Source: Branchiostoma floridae
Taxonomy: Eukaryota; Chordata; Leptocardii; Amphioxiformes; Branchiostomatidae
Assembly: GCF_000003815.2 (NCBI RefSeq)
Contig: NC_049994.1
Location: forward strand, 7,194,995-7,258,994
Length of the DNA: 64,000 nucleotides
Direction of reading: 5' to 3'
The notes beneath the pieces are model-generated. The model saw nothing but the letters and a program-made list of their open reading frames with translations. It was not told where the DNA came from and searched no databases. Made by a program: the position numbers and the translations under genes. How positions within the stretch are numbered: the first letter of the stretch is position 1; every line of letters starts with the position of its first letter. This document shows, one piece after another, positions 1-11,842 of this stretch.

Positions 1-3000
1 TTAGTCTGCCCCTCCACACTCTTCTTCCAGTCTTTTCAACGCGAAAAAAATGTTGAAATATCCGTGAATTGTCCTCTAAATTGAAACGAAGAAATTAACT
101 AGTAGGGAAGGAAGGAAGGGAGGAAAGAAAGGGAAGGGAGAGGAATGGATGGATGGATGGATGGATGAATAAACATTTCAATAAACGAATTCGAATAAAT
201 GAATATTTCAATTGATCTCTTACATGTGCATTACGTGTTAGGTATACTTTTTATGGCACTTGGTCAACAAGGGAACAACTCACAGATGATCATTGACAAG
301 CAAACTCAAGTTTATTGCACATTCGTACCCGTAGGCTGATTGCAAGTGAACAACAATCTATCGTCATTATATGGTACAAGCATGAAGTGACTGTAAATAA
401 AATTGAAGTGAGAAGACAATAAAGATTAAACAATGTTGCTAAGTGGGTTCTATATCTATGTTACTGATGATTTTTTGACGACGCCTCAGGGGAGTCGTCA
501 AGTGGTATATTTTGCATTCAGTCTGCAAAAATTCTAGGAATTGCACAGGCATTTCCACAGGAATGCAGTATGCTGGGTATGCAAGTCCTCCCCCCCAAAT
601 CTGTTCCAGATGTATCTCTGGTATGCAATGGTGGAATGTAGGTCACACTTGCTCCCTGGAGGAATTTGTCCTTTGAAACTAGACAGGGAACTCTGCACAA
701 TGGATCACGTTGTCTTGGTTGTTATGTTATGTTATGAAGGATACATTTTCTTTTCTGGAGCTTGTTTAAGCCATACGCCACAGGCAGACAGGAAATACTT
801 CTGTAGTGCTCAGCTGTAGCTTTAGGTCACTGGCAGACCATTGTGCTGTACCGGGGATAGCACATTTCTGCTGGCTGTAGGTTTATGTTACAGGTGGGCT
901 AGTATATTGTGCCAGGGATAGTGCGACAGGGAAGTTCCAGTCTATTTCTGATTTGAGCTGTATTGTTGTACCCTCAATCGTCGTCATGGCAATAATACAT
1001 TTTTATTGCCAGTCTTGTTATTTTTGCATGTCATGTCAGGCCATAATTATATGGACGACATTCGCGCGCGCATCAATCTTTGGCTGTTTTTCGGCCACAC
1101 TGTATATCGTACGAATCAACTGAAAAATGAGCAAATATGTGCCGTACATGTGCAAAAGAAAATTGAATGCCAAAGTCAGTCGGGTAGTCAAGAAGATATG
1201 AACAAAACAAAGATAAAGAATCTATTGTTCGGTATACCATAATCAGTTTTTTTTTTTACAAACTTAAAAAAAAAGTTTAATAGTTTTCAACCGTAGCGAT
1301 CCAGCAAACGGAAGACACCAAGACACAAATAATTAATGACTTCGAAAAGCGGCCTGCAGGCCAATTTGAGCTTCTCATCAACAGATGAATTTAAGGTTAA
1401 AAACTAACAAACAAACAAACACTATAATTTTCCATGAACAGATGGCTGGGTAACCGAAAACGCAATGTTTTTCTGAGGCCGTTTTGTACAGCAGTCTATT
1501 TATAACAGTGATTAATATATGGCCCCAGGTATCCATTTTTTGCAGCGTTCGAAAGTTGCTTTTCTTTCCTTTTGCGTTTTATGAGTGATAATGTGCACGC
1601 GTCTTGTACTGTAGGGTAAGACGCCAGTGGAAAATTGCGCAGATATATCTCCGTCCTTAGTGCTGAACAGCTTTCCCCCGAGGAATCGTGAATGTTTGTG
1701 GTGCTTTACGATAGCCGCCTTGACGTTTTTCTTTCTGACAGTCTACCTGGATGTTGTATGACTATGTTGATATTGTAACTTACGCTTGTAGGCTTTTAGT
1801 GATTGCACGTGAAGAAGACTACACTTTATGTAACCAACATTTCAGATATATGGCATTGCCTTACAATACAACGTTTCCTATTGGACATCTAAAATTGTCT
1901 TCATTCATAGAGTATAAAAGACCTGTTTGCCGGTTGAAACGTCTGACCGTTTCAAAAACCATATCCAGTTGCTTGAGTAACTACTTTTTGGCGTAACATT
2001 TTAGATAATTAGGAATTGTTCAACTTTTTGCTCAAAATTCTGGAGTATCTCAGCATATATTTATATAGTAGAATTGCCAGAACACTTCGCTTTGCTGGTC
2101 CCAAACGTTAAGTAAATTCTGCAATCATATTATGCATATAAACGAATACTTTACGTTTGGGACCGCATCTGTAAGCAGCGACACGTATGATGCAGTGCAA
2201 TGTGAACCAGCAAAAATTGCCAAAAAAAAAAGATGACAAACGTCGGTTGCATGGTTTTATTATTCGATGACTTACTATACTTATACTTAGTATGAAACTA
2301 TCCACGAATGATACAATGTTGGTAATGAGATTTAATGTAAATTGTATAATGCAGCAAAATGGGAAAATATATGCCGTAAATTCTCGAAAACGTATACTAA
2401 TGTCGAAGAATTTGAAAGTCAATTCTAAAGTCAAAGAAGATGTAAAAAAAATGACGAGTCAGTGTCTTGTTCAGTATACCTATTTTGTGTGTTTGGTCAT
2501 TTGTGCAACCACTTTAAGATTTCATCATGGACGTACCTTTCTTTGGTCAAACTATTGTCTTATTCGCACGCTCACATCAGTTGTGGGTTTTCCAGTGGAT
2601 GTTATCCATATAATCAAATGAATGTGGCCTTATATAGTACTTGGATTATTCTTATACATTATACCGGATTTGTTCTGTTGTTATAATGAAATTGCGAACT
2701 GCCTGGCTATTGCGCTCTGCTAATGAAATTGCGGACTTGCAATTTGCAAGATTGCCAATCCCACTTTCCTATCCGTTACAAATCTCTTTTATGTTCTAAT
2801 CTGTTTCTAGCTAAACATATGTTTGTTTATACCTTTTTTCTTGATCATAAATACAATAGACCCCGTATCGTTGCGTATATCACAACCACAACAGACACAT
2901 TACAGAAACTAAAAACGTTTCAACTTCAATACCATAAACTTCTAGCAGTTTCAAATCACCAATTTGTAGGTGCAAAACGCCACAACGTCGGCGTCTGTCT

Positions 3001-3118
3001 CGTTCTTCAGAGTAATTCGTCTCGACAAGACTTAGCTATCTCACAGAGACAGACACCCATCTTCTTCGACAGATGCCCTTTTTTAAACCATTTCCCAAAG
3101 CGTCAACAGTTCCCATTC
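1..3118. other. Gene-free stretch with simple repeats
   Basis: I see no convincing exon here. There is a GGAAGG-rich tract followed by a short (GGAT)n run near 105-170, and an A/T-rich remainder. Open frames of up to about 150 codons near 2723-3169 show no domain, no signal peptide and no splice context. The missing fourth EF-hand exon of the downstream minus-strand calcium sensor was looked for on the minus strand and not found, so it probably lies before base 1. Confidence 0.5.
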
Positions 3119-3430
3119 GTTCAGCGCTTGCAAATCTTTCGTTTTCGTTTGAAATCAGCTTGCAGCTAAAATTGGAATGACAGTGAGTTTAAGTTTTTTT
3201 TCTTCTTTTTACCTGCAAGATATCCAGACGATACACAGGATCACTGCATGGCACTATTACGTCCCTAAAAAGTGTCAAAAGTCACATGTGTTCAACGCTC
3301 GCAAATCTTTCGTTTTCGTTTGATATCAGCGTGCAGCTAAAATTGAAGTGACAGTAAGTTAGAGTTTTATTTTACCTGCAAGACATCCAGACGACACAGA
3401 AGATTGCTCAGAATATTACGTCCCTAAAAG
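3119..3430. repeat. Direct duplication, period about 171 bp
   Basis: Two adjacent copies of one segment start near 3119 and 3290. Both contain the same stretch around 'gcaaatctttcgttttcg' (3130 and 3301), then 'cctgcaaga.atccagacga', and end at 'attacgtccctaaaa'. The copies have clearly diverged. No coding sense. Confidence 0.8.
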
Positions 3431-3797
3431 ATAGTGTTTTTTCTTAGCTGCAAGCTTAGGGATTACATGTGGGGGCATACACGGAACAGTGGATGACATT
3501 TGTACGTGTGGAGGTTGAAACATCACCCTTCCCGAGCGTTATCTTTTGCTAGCAAGCTGGCAGCTTTGAAGTAATCGCTCTTTCATAACCCTCGCTAAAC
3601 CATTTTGAAAGCTGAGGGTTTAAAGTGCCGTTACGATGTTTGCCCATACCTTTTAGCTATAATTGAACTATGTTCACGAAAAGGACTGCTGTTATTTTGC
3701 TTACGTATTCTCCTGTTATAACATTCTTTCCGTTTCAAGGTGATTCAGAGAATTGTTCTTTTTTACATCCCTACACGGCACCTAAAACATTAATGTG

Positions 3798-3799
<2 letters not shown>

Positions 3800-3844
<45 letters not shown>

Positions 3845-4090
3845 TGTGTACATGTGTGCGTCTGTCTGTCTGTCTGTGTGTGTTCACGTGTGTGTGAGTG
3901 TCTGTGTGTGCGTGCATGTGTGTGCGTGTTTGTGTGTCTGTGTGTGGGTCTGTATGTGTGTGTGTGTGTATGTGTGTGTACATGCGTGTGTGTGTCTCTA
4001 TGTGCATGTGTTTGTTTGTGTCTCTCAGCGCGTGTTTGTGTGTGTCTGTCTGTGTGTCTGTCTGTGTGTGTGAGTCTGTGTATATATGTG
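3800..4090. repeat. Long interrupted (TG)n microsatellite
   Basis: A near-perfect (GT)n run followed by about 250 bp of degenerate TGTG/TCTG repeats. The long open frames on both strands here (polyCys-Val and polyHis-Thr) are products of the dinucleotide repeat, not genes. Confidence 0.95.
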
Positions 4091-4361
4091 AGTGTCTGTC
4101 AACGTTAACAGCATTACCCGAATGTCGGCCAGCATTGTGGGAACGACAGACAGAATTTGAGCAAACTGTATACATGTACTACATTAGGAAATATATGTTT
4201 CCCTTTAGTTATTGGTATTCCGTGTTATGATGTAACATCATTAGTTTCAGATAATGTCATTGTCTGCCCAAAATAATTTCCTAAATTAGACTGTCAGTCC
4301 GGAATTATAGCAGCGCCTTTTAAAAGTATATTTTGGGTTGCTATTACATTGTTGTCATGTT

Positions 4362-4528
4362 TTTAGGAAAATTAACGACTCTTTTCCAGAACGTTTTCGG
4401 AAAAATTAACGAATCTTTTACAGGATGTGTTTGGGAAAATTAGCGACTCTTTTGCACAACGTTTTTAGGAAAATTAACGACTCTTTTCAAGAAGGTTTTT
4501 AGGAAAATTAACGACACTTTCCAGCACT
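4362..4528. repeat. 34-bp minisatellite, about 4.6 copies
   Basis: Tandem units begin 'gaaaattaacgactctttt' and end in a variable 'cagaacgtttttag' part. Five units are recognisable, with point differences and 1-2 bp indels. Confidence 0.85.
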
Positions 4529-4684
4529 TTAGAATAGCAATCAAGCAACACCTAGAAATCTCAGACTGTTTGAATTCGCTACATTTGCATTCAGCACTAT
4601 TTTGTGGTGACTAGTGACACATATATGAGGCAGCAAGTTACCTTGATGTTTATCGAGCATGGTATATTTTCAAAGGGAGAGGTT

Positions 4685-4905
4685 CTAGACCCTTTTCTTT
4701 AATATGATAGAGGCGCCTCTTCGAACCCGGGGTTTCCATTCACCGTGTTCCATTTTACGTCCCTTCCGAAAGACAGGTGCAGTCCCAACCGAGATGCCCT
4801 ACCCAGGATTGAACCGAGGTCTTAATGATTGCAAACAGGAACTCAAATGTGAGGCTGTTACCAGTTACGCTACAGGAACATCCCATCAAAAAAAATCTTC
4901 ATCAT
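4685..4905 (-). mobile_element. SINE-like dispersed repeat, copy 1
   Basis: This segment shares the string 'attccgaaagac(a/g)ggtg.agtc..aaccgagatgcc' and the following 'gaattgaaccg' with 58140-58310, so it is a dispersed repeat. The tail 'ggctgttaccagttacgct' reads, on the minus strand, like a tRNA A-box region, suggesting a tRNA-derived SINE whose head lies at the right end. Family name unknown. Confidence 0.6.
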
Positions 4906-5017
4906 AAGGACGACTAGTATTATCACAGTACGCAGAATGTCTCTACAGATGTAAAACTGGCACCTTTTTGTACTGAAAGCAAATCTACCGAGGGAAAATA
5001 AATCACGACAAACTTAC

Positions 5018-5569
5018 CATCAAAACATTCAGCAACTCTCTCTTGGTGACTTCTCCGTTTCCATCCAGATCGTACATTCTGAAGGCCCACTTAAGTTTCT
5101 CTACCTTAGAGCCCCTTAAGAGCGCACTCATCCCGCAAACGTACTCTCTAAAGTCCACCGTCCCTGTCGCGTCGTGATCGAACGCACGGAAAATCCTCTT
5201 AGCCAGCGCCGACTTCTTCTCTCGACACCCCGTACGGAAGAAGTCCACGTAGAATTTCACAAACTGTTGTTCCTTCAGCAAGCCATTCGGGCAGTCCTTT
5301 TGGAAGAGTTTGTACAAGTGTTTGATTTCGGACTCGCGGAAGTTCGTGGTTCTTGTGAGATCGGATATGAGCCTGTCTCGTTGTTGTTTGGACGGGCGGG
5401 TACGGGCTCGCCGCGGCCAGCCCCAAACTTGCGTATCGTGGTTGCTAGCCAGACAAGCGACGTACGAACCCGAGTCGTTTCCGCAGTAGGTGTTGCAATA
5501 TTGGCACGTTAGTGCCGTCCTCGTTTCCCGGACTTTGTGTTCTCTACAAATACCAACGGAACAGCCCAT
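5018..5569 (-). CDS. Neuronal calcium sensor-like EF-hand protein, 5' coding exon
   Basis: This 184-codon exon encodes a calcium-binding protein of the neuronal calcium sensor family (hippocalcin/visinin-like/NCS-1 type), which couples Ca2+ to membrane targets. Family features visible: degenerate EF1 with the CPxG motif (KDCPNG, residues 91-96), a canonical EF2 loop at 131-142 (D-x-D-x-T-G-x-x-D..E) and a canonical EF3 loop at 167-178 (DLDGNGEVTKRE). The exon ends at a good donor (GTAAGT at 5017-5012, phase 0) just after EF3, so EF4 is on a later exon not found in the window. The start chosen at 5569 gives Met-Gly-Cys, compatible with N-myristoylation and palmitoylation; an upstream in-frame ATG at 5623 exists. 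Unusual: about 70 extra residues before the core, rich in Cys (CQYCNTYC) and then Arg, where typical members have about 20. The exact subfamily cannot be fixed. Confidence 0.82.
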
Positions 5570-6029
5570 GTTCAGTATTGTTCTACAATGTACATCCTTA
5601 CAACAGGTGCAAGTGTTGCGCAATGTCTAAACTAACGTCTGAGGTAGAGGCACATGATGTACTGCCGCCAAATGTGACGTCATTTCCGGTAGGATGATTC
5701 TAACGTTAGGAGACTTTTGAACGTACATGCGAGACAAGTACTGTAGGCCTACTTAAAAGGGTACGAAACTCCAGAAAGGGGTGTAATTTCTATTAGATAA
5801 TGTATCAATGGATACAAATTGATCATCTTGTAGAATTCTACTTGCGAATTACGCAGGGTGTGTTTGTAAAACAATGACACTAAGTAAACCTGTCCAAGGA
5901 GTATGGTTTGCGACCAGCTTTTGAACTCTTCTGGTTATCTGGATATGTTCGTCCAATTTCTATTATTTTCCTGCGACCTATAATGCCTGGTAGAGACTTC
6001 CATACGGACCTCATACGGACTTGAATATT
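5570..6029. repeat. Half of a fold-back element
   Basis: From about 5886 the sequence matches the right half of the elements at 47077-47372 and 59246-59545 ('gcgacctataatgcctggtagagacttcc', 'cctcatacggacttgaatatt'). It stops exactly where another fold-back element begins at 6030. The 5570-5885 part is upstream of the calcium-sensor ATG, with no promoter motif I can call. Confidence 0.65.
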
Positions 6030-6273
6030 GGTGGTATCTCATCGCACTTGGGGCACCGGTGTGGCACTGCGGGGTTCGAAAGATTACTCAACGAATTTCG
6101 GAGATAAAGAACGATTTTTCTGACGTTTTGTGTATTTTCTTGTATTCTAAGTCATACTTTTACGTGCTACGCTATATATAGATTATAAAAATCGGAGAAA
6201 ATAACACAACAGTGCCGCCGTGAACGAACCCCGCAGTGCCGCACCTGTTCCCCAAGTACATCGAGATACCACC
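6030..6273. mobile_element. Fold-back MITE with about 49-bp terminal inverted repeats
   Basis: The left arm (GGTGGTATCTC..., running to 'cactgcggggttcg') is mirrored by the right arm ending '...cgagataccacc' with only a few mismatches. The arms flank an A/T-rich centre with no coding capacity. A solitary arm of the same family is at 39234-39290. The element appears inserted in the fold-back repeat that occupies 5886-6029 and may resume after 6273 ('tatacacacacgtga'). Confidence 0.85.
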
Positions 6274-6770
6274 TTACATGACGCTATACACACACGTGAA
6301 ACCATCCTAACGCAGCTGCCTGCGAAGCGAGATTATTCAAACAGGATAGCTGATGAAAACGGTCATACATTTTGGATAGACTCGTTAGGCGCGAACATGG
6401 TATATCAGGGAACCATTAGCATCAGTCCTAATGGAAAATGATGCACAGAGCTATCACCACGGCCCGAAAGGAAGCATGTAGGGTTAACGACAGAGGATAG
6501 ACTATCAATCACATGTTGAGGCTGAGAGTGGCCACGGAAGCAGTTTCTTAATGGTTAAGCCGCGGGTAAAGCTAGCGGCGGGCACCGTTACTGATAATAA
6601 ATGTACACATGTACTTTCTTTTTCTTCTTGGTTCCCTTCTAAGATGAAAGTTTGCTATATCTAAGTTAGGATAGTTGTGGTTTTGTGAATTGAACGTGAA
6701 GGGTTTTATATCATAGGAAGAAAAGAAAGGTGGAACTGAAACGAAAACGAAAGGTCTGAAAAAACGGAAC
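6274..6770. other. Gene-free stretch
   Basis: No exon, RNA gene or clear repeat recognised between the MITE and the minisatellite block. Confidence 0.45.
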
Positions 6771-7680
6771 ATGTCAAGGTCATAGTGCTACTTGTGAAGC
6801 CTGGTTAAAGTTCCCGGATGAAACCAACTACTTGTGACGCCTGGTTGTTAAAGTTCCCGGATGAAGCCTACTACTTGTGAAGTCTGGTTAAAGTTCCCAG
6901 ATGAAACCCACTATACTTGTGAAGCCTGGTTTTTTTTTTTTTTCAAACTTTATTCAGATAAACAAAAACAAAAACATACAATACAAGAAAACTTAAACAA
7001 GAACATACAAGTGCACATACACTGACAGGTAAGTACTTGTGGTAGTGATATTACAGAAACAGGTATAAGGGTTCCCACTTTTCGTTATGTTTACTTAATT
7101 TGTTTTTAGCTGTTGCGATATTTTTTTCCATTTTATGTACATATACGTAAGCCTGGTTGTTAAAGTTCCCGGATGAAACCTACTATCTGTGAAGTCTGGT
7201 TTAAGTTCCTGGATAATCCTACTATAGTTGTGAAGTGTGGTTAAAGCACCCGGATTATACTCACTAGTTTTTCTTAAACAATAGTTGTAAACGCGAACCA
7301 CAAAAAACAAAAACAGAACAATGTCAAGGTCATAGTGCTACTTGTGAAGCCTGGTTAAAGTTCCCGGATGAAACCAACTACTTGTGACGCCTGGTTGTTA
7401 AAGTTCCCGGATGAAGCCTACTACTTGTGAAGTCTGGTTAAAGTTCCCGGATGAAACCCACTATACTTGTGAAGCCTGGTTAAAGTAATTTAGTTCCCGG
7501 ATGAAACCCACTACTTGTGAAGCCTGGTTGTTAAAGTTCCCGGATGAAACCTACTATCTGTGAAGTCTGGTTTAAGTTCCTGGATAATCCTACTATAGTT
7601 GTGAAGTGTGGTTAAAGCACCCGGATTATACCCACTAGTTTTTCTTAAACAATAGTTGTAAACGCGACCCCCAAAAAACA
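6771..7680. repeat. 40-bp minisatellite block, itself duplicated
   Basis: Degenerate units of about 40 bp ('cttgtgaagcctggttaaag' plus 'ttcccggatgaaacccacta') repeat through the block. The whole block begins 'atgtcaaggtcatagtgc' at 6771 and again at 7321, so a larger segment was duplicated in tandem. The copies differ by one unit and by an inserted retroelement tail (6930-7148). Confidence 0.88.
6930..7148 (-). mobile_element. Retroelement 3' tail inserted in the minisatellite
   Basis: About 219 bp beginning with a T-run; on the minus strand it reads '...ctgaataaagtttgaaaaaaa', a poly(A) signal and tail. It is flanked by the 8-bp direct repeat AAGCCTGG (6922-6929 and 7149-7156), consistent with a target-site duplication, although AAGCCTGG is also part of the host unit. 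No reverse-transcriptase coding remains, so the LINE family cannot be assigned. Confidence 0.7.
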
Positions 7681-8128
7681 AAAACAGACACAACCCCCCC
7701 CCCCCCCCTCCACCCTCCCTGTCCGAAGTGACCACCACCCCCCCCCCTTCCCAGGTCGTCAGCATGAACCTATGCCATTCCCAAAATATAAAATCCAATT
7801 AAATCCAACCAACCACAGGCAAGTACACGTCTATGATTGACAGCTTAACAAGATTCGATCAACCCCGCATCGGCGGGCTTCAACGTTTGGGAAAATATGT
7901 TCGTACATCATAACGTCAAATCCGGTTTGTGTTACATGTAGGTGTCATCTGTGATGTATTAAGTCCAAATACAATCGATTGAGAATGCACCTCCCTTCGT
8001 AATGCATTAACTTGTTTAAACCGTAAGGCCACAACAAGTATATTTTATGGATGACATTCTCAGCAGACTTCAAATTTAATGAGAGAGGGCGAAAAAAAAC
8101 AAGATGCCTAACTTTTCAAAATAGACGC
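7681..8128. other. C-rich tract and gene-free stretch
   Basis: Contains long C homopolymers (7695-7708 and 7737-7748) that may be unreliable in assembly. No gene recognised. Confidence 0.5.
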
Positions 8129-8215
8129 TAGGGGTGGGTGTCGGTACGTAAATTTTAGGTCCAGAACAGGTTCAGGCCCAGAGGATCAGGTCCAGGTCCG
8201 GGCCTGGACTTGGTA
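8129..8215 (-). mobile_element. Solo end of hAT-like non-autonomous element
   Basis: Starts TAGGGGTGGGTGTCGGTACG, matching the terminal repeat of the complete element at 53240-53672. It continues with the same 'ggtccaggtccgggcctgg' interior in inverted orientation, then loses similarity. Confidence 0.75.
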
Positions 8216-10016
8216 TCAGTATGAGCCTTCAAGTCTTATTTTTTGTATTCAAGAAGTGCACAAAGTCACAACAGGTGCCTCTTATACAACTATTGAACTT
8301 CATGGTGTTCTTTTCTACAACTACAATCATGGCTACCTCACTAGCGTCACTTCTACAAGTACAATCAAGACTACTACACGAAGAAGTTTCTAACTGTGGT
8401 ATTTTCCCATGTTGACCATCTCTTGAGGGAAAAAAGTCTCGTTTTGTTTCAATATCAGGCGAAATTGAATAGGTGTGCTGATACCATAAAACATACTTTC
8501 TGTGGCCTAAAAAAATGCTCTTAGTCACCCACTACTATTTCCGTTTGCTCAAAGGAATTCAATACGCCATCGGGGTATCATAGGTAAACTTGGTATTTTA
8601 GGAAGAGATAACGCGTGTATGGTTCACGGTGTGCAAATAGAATGTCAATATGTCGAAAACTGTAGCTGTTAGTGGTCGTCGACCCCCACGTGTTGTTAAA
8701 CATATACCTTGTACGTGATTTATTTGTATTCAACTTTGTGCGTTGAAGTTGTAGAAGGCCCAACGCTGGTATCCTAATGAACTGTTCGCCAAACTGCGAT
8801 AAAAAAGCAAATTGCCTATCAGTCACCGTCAATTTATCAGCTGCACTATGTTCATGGACTTTTCAAAATCATTCGAAATCTTCCTACTCTCCAAGCAGAA
8901 GTTCGGTTCCGGCTGTTTTTTTACGTGTTTTATGCGTTTTTTATCGGGCTTTCTATTCTGTGCTGCTTTCTTAAAGTGTGTTGGCCGAGAAATGTAAAGA
9001 AAACGGCACAAAAAGGAAAGCCTGATCAAATCACCTTAAAAAGCCGGAGTATGGGTCCGTTCCAACGTGTTTGGCTAAAGTGTGGAACCACATTGTACTA
9101 CCGTCCATATAGGAAAAGAGTTACGCGTTATGGTTTCGCCTTATCGCAAAGAAGCGACCGTGTCTTAGCTTTGCAACTGTCTGACAGCATCCACACAAAT
9201 ACTGTTACATTATACATCATTTCTTCAATAAAGGATTCCTCAGTCCTATTCGTCTTGTGTGACACTTCTCTACGTTCTGGAAGCGAAAGATACATTGCAA
9301 ACGAGAGACACAATAACTTTTAGTCACCCGTGAAAACCGAAAATTTCTTCCGACAGCGAAGTACAAAAAGATGATTCATAGTCTGCGTCTGCCGCCCACT
9401 GACTATACTTTACCCGTGTAGCACTTTCTCCTTTATCGTAAAGCCTGCATGAATTCACGGATCGCAGTTATGCTTTAAAGAATATTTCTGCTGTGATAAT
9501 TCTTGTCCTCGTATGAACTAGAACCCTATCTTACAATCTTAAGGCACAAAGGGCCATGCAGAAGAGAGAAAAAATGTTATTGCCCATTTGTAAGACTTTG
9601 GGGAATTTTGTAACACATTTTTGGACGGTGGACGGAGAAATGCTGTGAAGACATTGAATCGTGCAAGAATTCCTTCTCTCCTCCATGAAAAAAGGCGTTT
9701 TTTGTGGATGGCATAACTCGGGATTGTCTGAATTTTTATGATATTGGAACATGAGAAGGTCTGGGAAGACGAAGGTCAAAGCAAGGTCTACTTCGCTGCC
9801 CCCTGGCCGCCATTCTTGGTACTGCAGGAAAACTTTCGGTTTTGTATCCTTTGTCCTGGACATGCTATGAATTTTTACTTTCTGTTGACAGATAGCTTTT
9901 GCGGTCTGGAAGAAATAGTGCACCTTTAGTATGCACACTTATAGTTTGCATTGGAATTGTAGACGCTTTTTTGTTGAATTATTTCGACTGTTGCACTCTT
10001 AGTGAGGTACGTTTTC
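8216..10016. other. Gene-free stretch with MITE arm
   Basis: At about 8889-9045 there is a diverged copy of the 'ctctccaagcagaggtta' fold-back family (compare 48307-48460), ending near '...aaaaagccggagtatgg'. The rest holds only short open frames with no domain or splice context. Confidence 0.45.
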
Positions 10017-10130
10017 TAGATCTGTGACAGGTTATTCAGTGAAATATAACCAGCTGCTGCCGCTCTGCATGCCTGCGAATCTGGTGTGTTACGCCGATTG
10101 GCGGTCACAGGTAGTGCCAGTCATACGGTA
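10017..10130. repeat. Dispersed repeat ('gtgttacgccgattggcggt')
   Basis: Shares a segment of about 80 bp ('ctgctgccgc.c', 'tgcctgcgaa', 'tgtgttacgccga.tggcgg') with 47700-47840. Probably a SINE or MITE fragment; the family is not identified. Confidence 0.7.
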
Positions 10131-11416
10131 CACGGTTGTCACGAAAAACCTACAGGCAAGGCTGTCTTTATGACTTACAAGTATATCTGAAAGTCTTTAA
10201 CGGCGCCTTAGAAGCTTTCTGTGTCCTGGGGATATGTGTGGACGGTAAGATATCTCTTTTTACAGGCCCCTTTTGGTGACCCTCCATTAAGACTGTGCGC
10301 ACGGTTTTTAAAGACACGAAATGCGTCCTTTCGGGTGGACTTGATCTTTTCAAGTTCACGCCTACGGTGTGAAATGCGTCATTCTAGTATTCAGGAAAAA
10401 CTCAAAACATGTTTTGGAACAATTTAACACACATCTTGTCCACAAAGAAAATTAAATCTACCCTTTCCTTCAACCAGTATTCCAATGTCATAAGTAACAC
10501 ATAAAAATGTACGGTATCGTTGGGGGAAGCCCATAATAATATGACAACATTATTCCCGGATAGGACTCACTCAGCAACATTTTCGCTTTTGTACGCTTTA
10601 AATGTCACGATGAAAGGATGACTTTTCCCGTTGAATGGCACCAAAGTGCTTCTGACTTTCTTGCACAAGAGTGTTTTTGTGGTCCACAGAATTTGAGATA
10701 GTACTAACAGTAATATATCAAATACCAGTAGAACTGCAATTTGTGTGACATTGTGCTTTGGGTATCAGAAACAAGTATCGCCAGGAACTTAAATGACAAC
10801 ATTTTTCATCCCATTGTAGAAGCACGGGAGAGGGGGGCATAGGTGACACTAGCAAGGGACGTCATGCCAGTCTTGAAATTTTGTTGAATTTACTGAGCGT
10901 AGCTATTTCGTTATCAGTCTACCACAATATTCAGGTAAACGTGTAACTAGTATATGCTTTGTGGGAGGGGGGCAGAGGTTACACCATCAACCTGAAGCTT
11001 TTCATTGGGGGAGGAGGCTGAGGTCACAAAATCAACTTGGTTCTTCATTGGATGAGGGGGGGGGCGAAGTCACAGCAAAGGTTCTTCATTGGATGAAGAT
11101 GACTTCACGGGGGGGGGGGCTCAATTTTCACCTGTGACTAAAAAAAACATTTCTACTTTGTGTGGCCCCTCAAAAATGAATATTAGCATTTTTCTTTATT
11201 GTGTTTTTTTTTACAATATATTTGTACGATTTACAGTATGGTCGCAAATGTTCGGGGCAAACTAATGTTTGCGCGAATGTGGTTTTAGAGTACAGAAAGT
11301 AACGGACTTGCTCAAGATTTGACAACGCTTTGTCATTTTATTCTTCAAAGGATTAAGGGAATGTATGATGATTTACTGCGTATTTAGATCAAGGAGCTTG
11401 CTTGCCAATTTTATGC
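10131..11416. other. Gene-free stretch
   Basis: G-rich degenerate repeats ('gggggaggaggctgaggtcac', 'cttcattggatgagg') lie at about 10950-11120. No coding exon recognised. Confidence 0.45.
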
Positions 11417-11842
11417 TAACTTCTGGTTTATACTCCATGTCACGGAGGAACATAGTTATAGATACAAAGTGTCACAGGGGGCACACACAGCTATTCAAGA
11501 GCAAATAATTATGATTCATTTACAACGTGAACATTATCGAATATAACAAATCCTCAAAACAAATGACTCAGATTTAAAGACCCACAAGAAGATTTTAAAA
11601 CAGAGTAGACAACTTATGAAATGTTCATCTAACTTGTGGTTTATACCTTATGTCACGGAAGAACATAGCAATAAATACACATTGTCAGAGGGGGCACACA
11701 TACGTACTCAAGAGCAAATAATTATGATTCATTTACAACTTGAATATTATCGAATATAACAAATCCTCAAAACAAATGACTCAGATTTAAAGACCCACAA
11801 GAAGATTTTAAGACATAGCAGACGAGTTATGAAATTGTCATC
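11417..11842. repeat. Tandem duplication, 213-bp unit x2
   Basis: Copy 1 starts near 11417 and copy 2 near 11630. Shared anchors such as 'gcaaataattatgattcatt' occur at 11501 and 11714, exactly 213 bp apart. The 3' two thirds of the unit is almost identical between copies. Confidence 0.9.

Noticed and set aside
2723-3169. 148-codon open frame
   Set aside because: No signal peptide, domain or splice site, and it runs into a local duplication; likely chance.
3795-4230. Open frames of Cys-Val or His-Thr repeats
   Set aside because: Direct translation of a TG/CA microsatellite.
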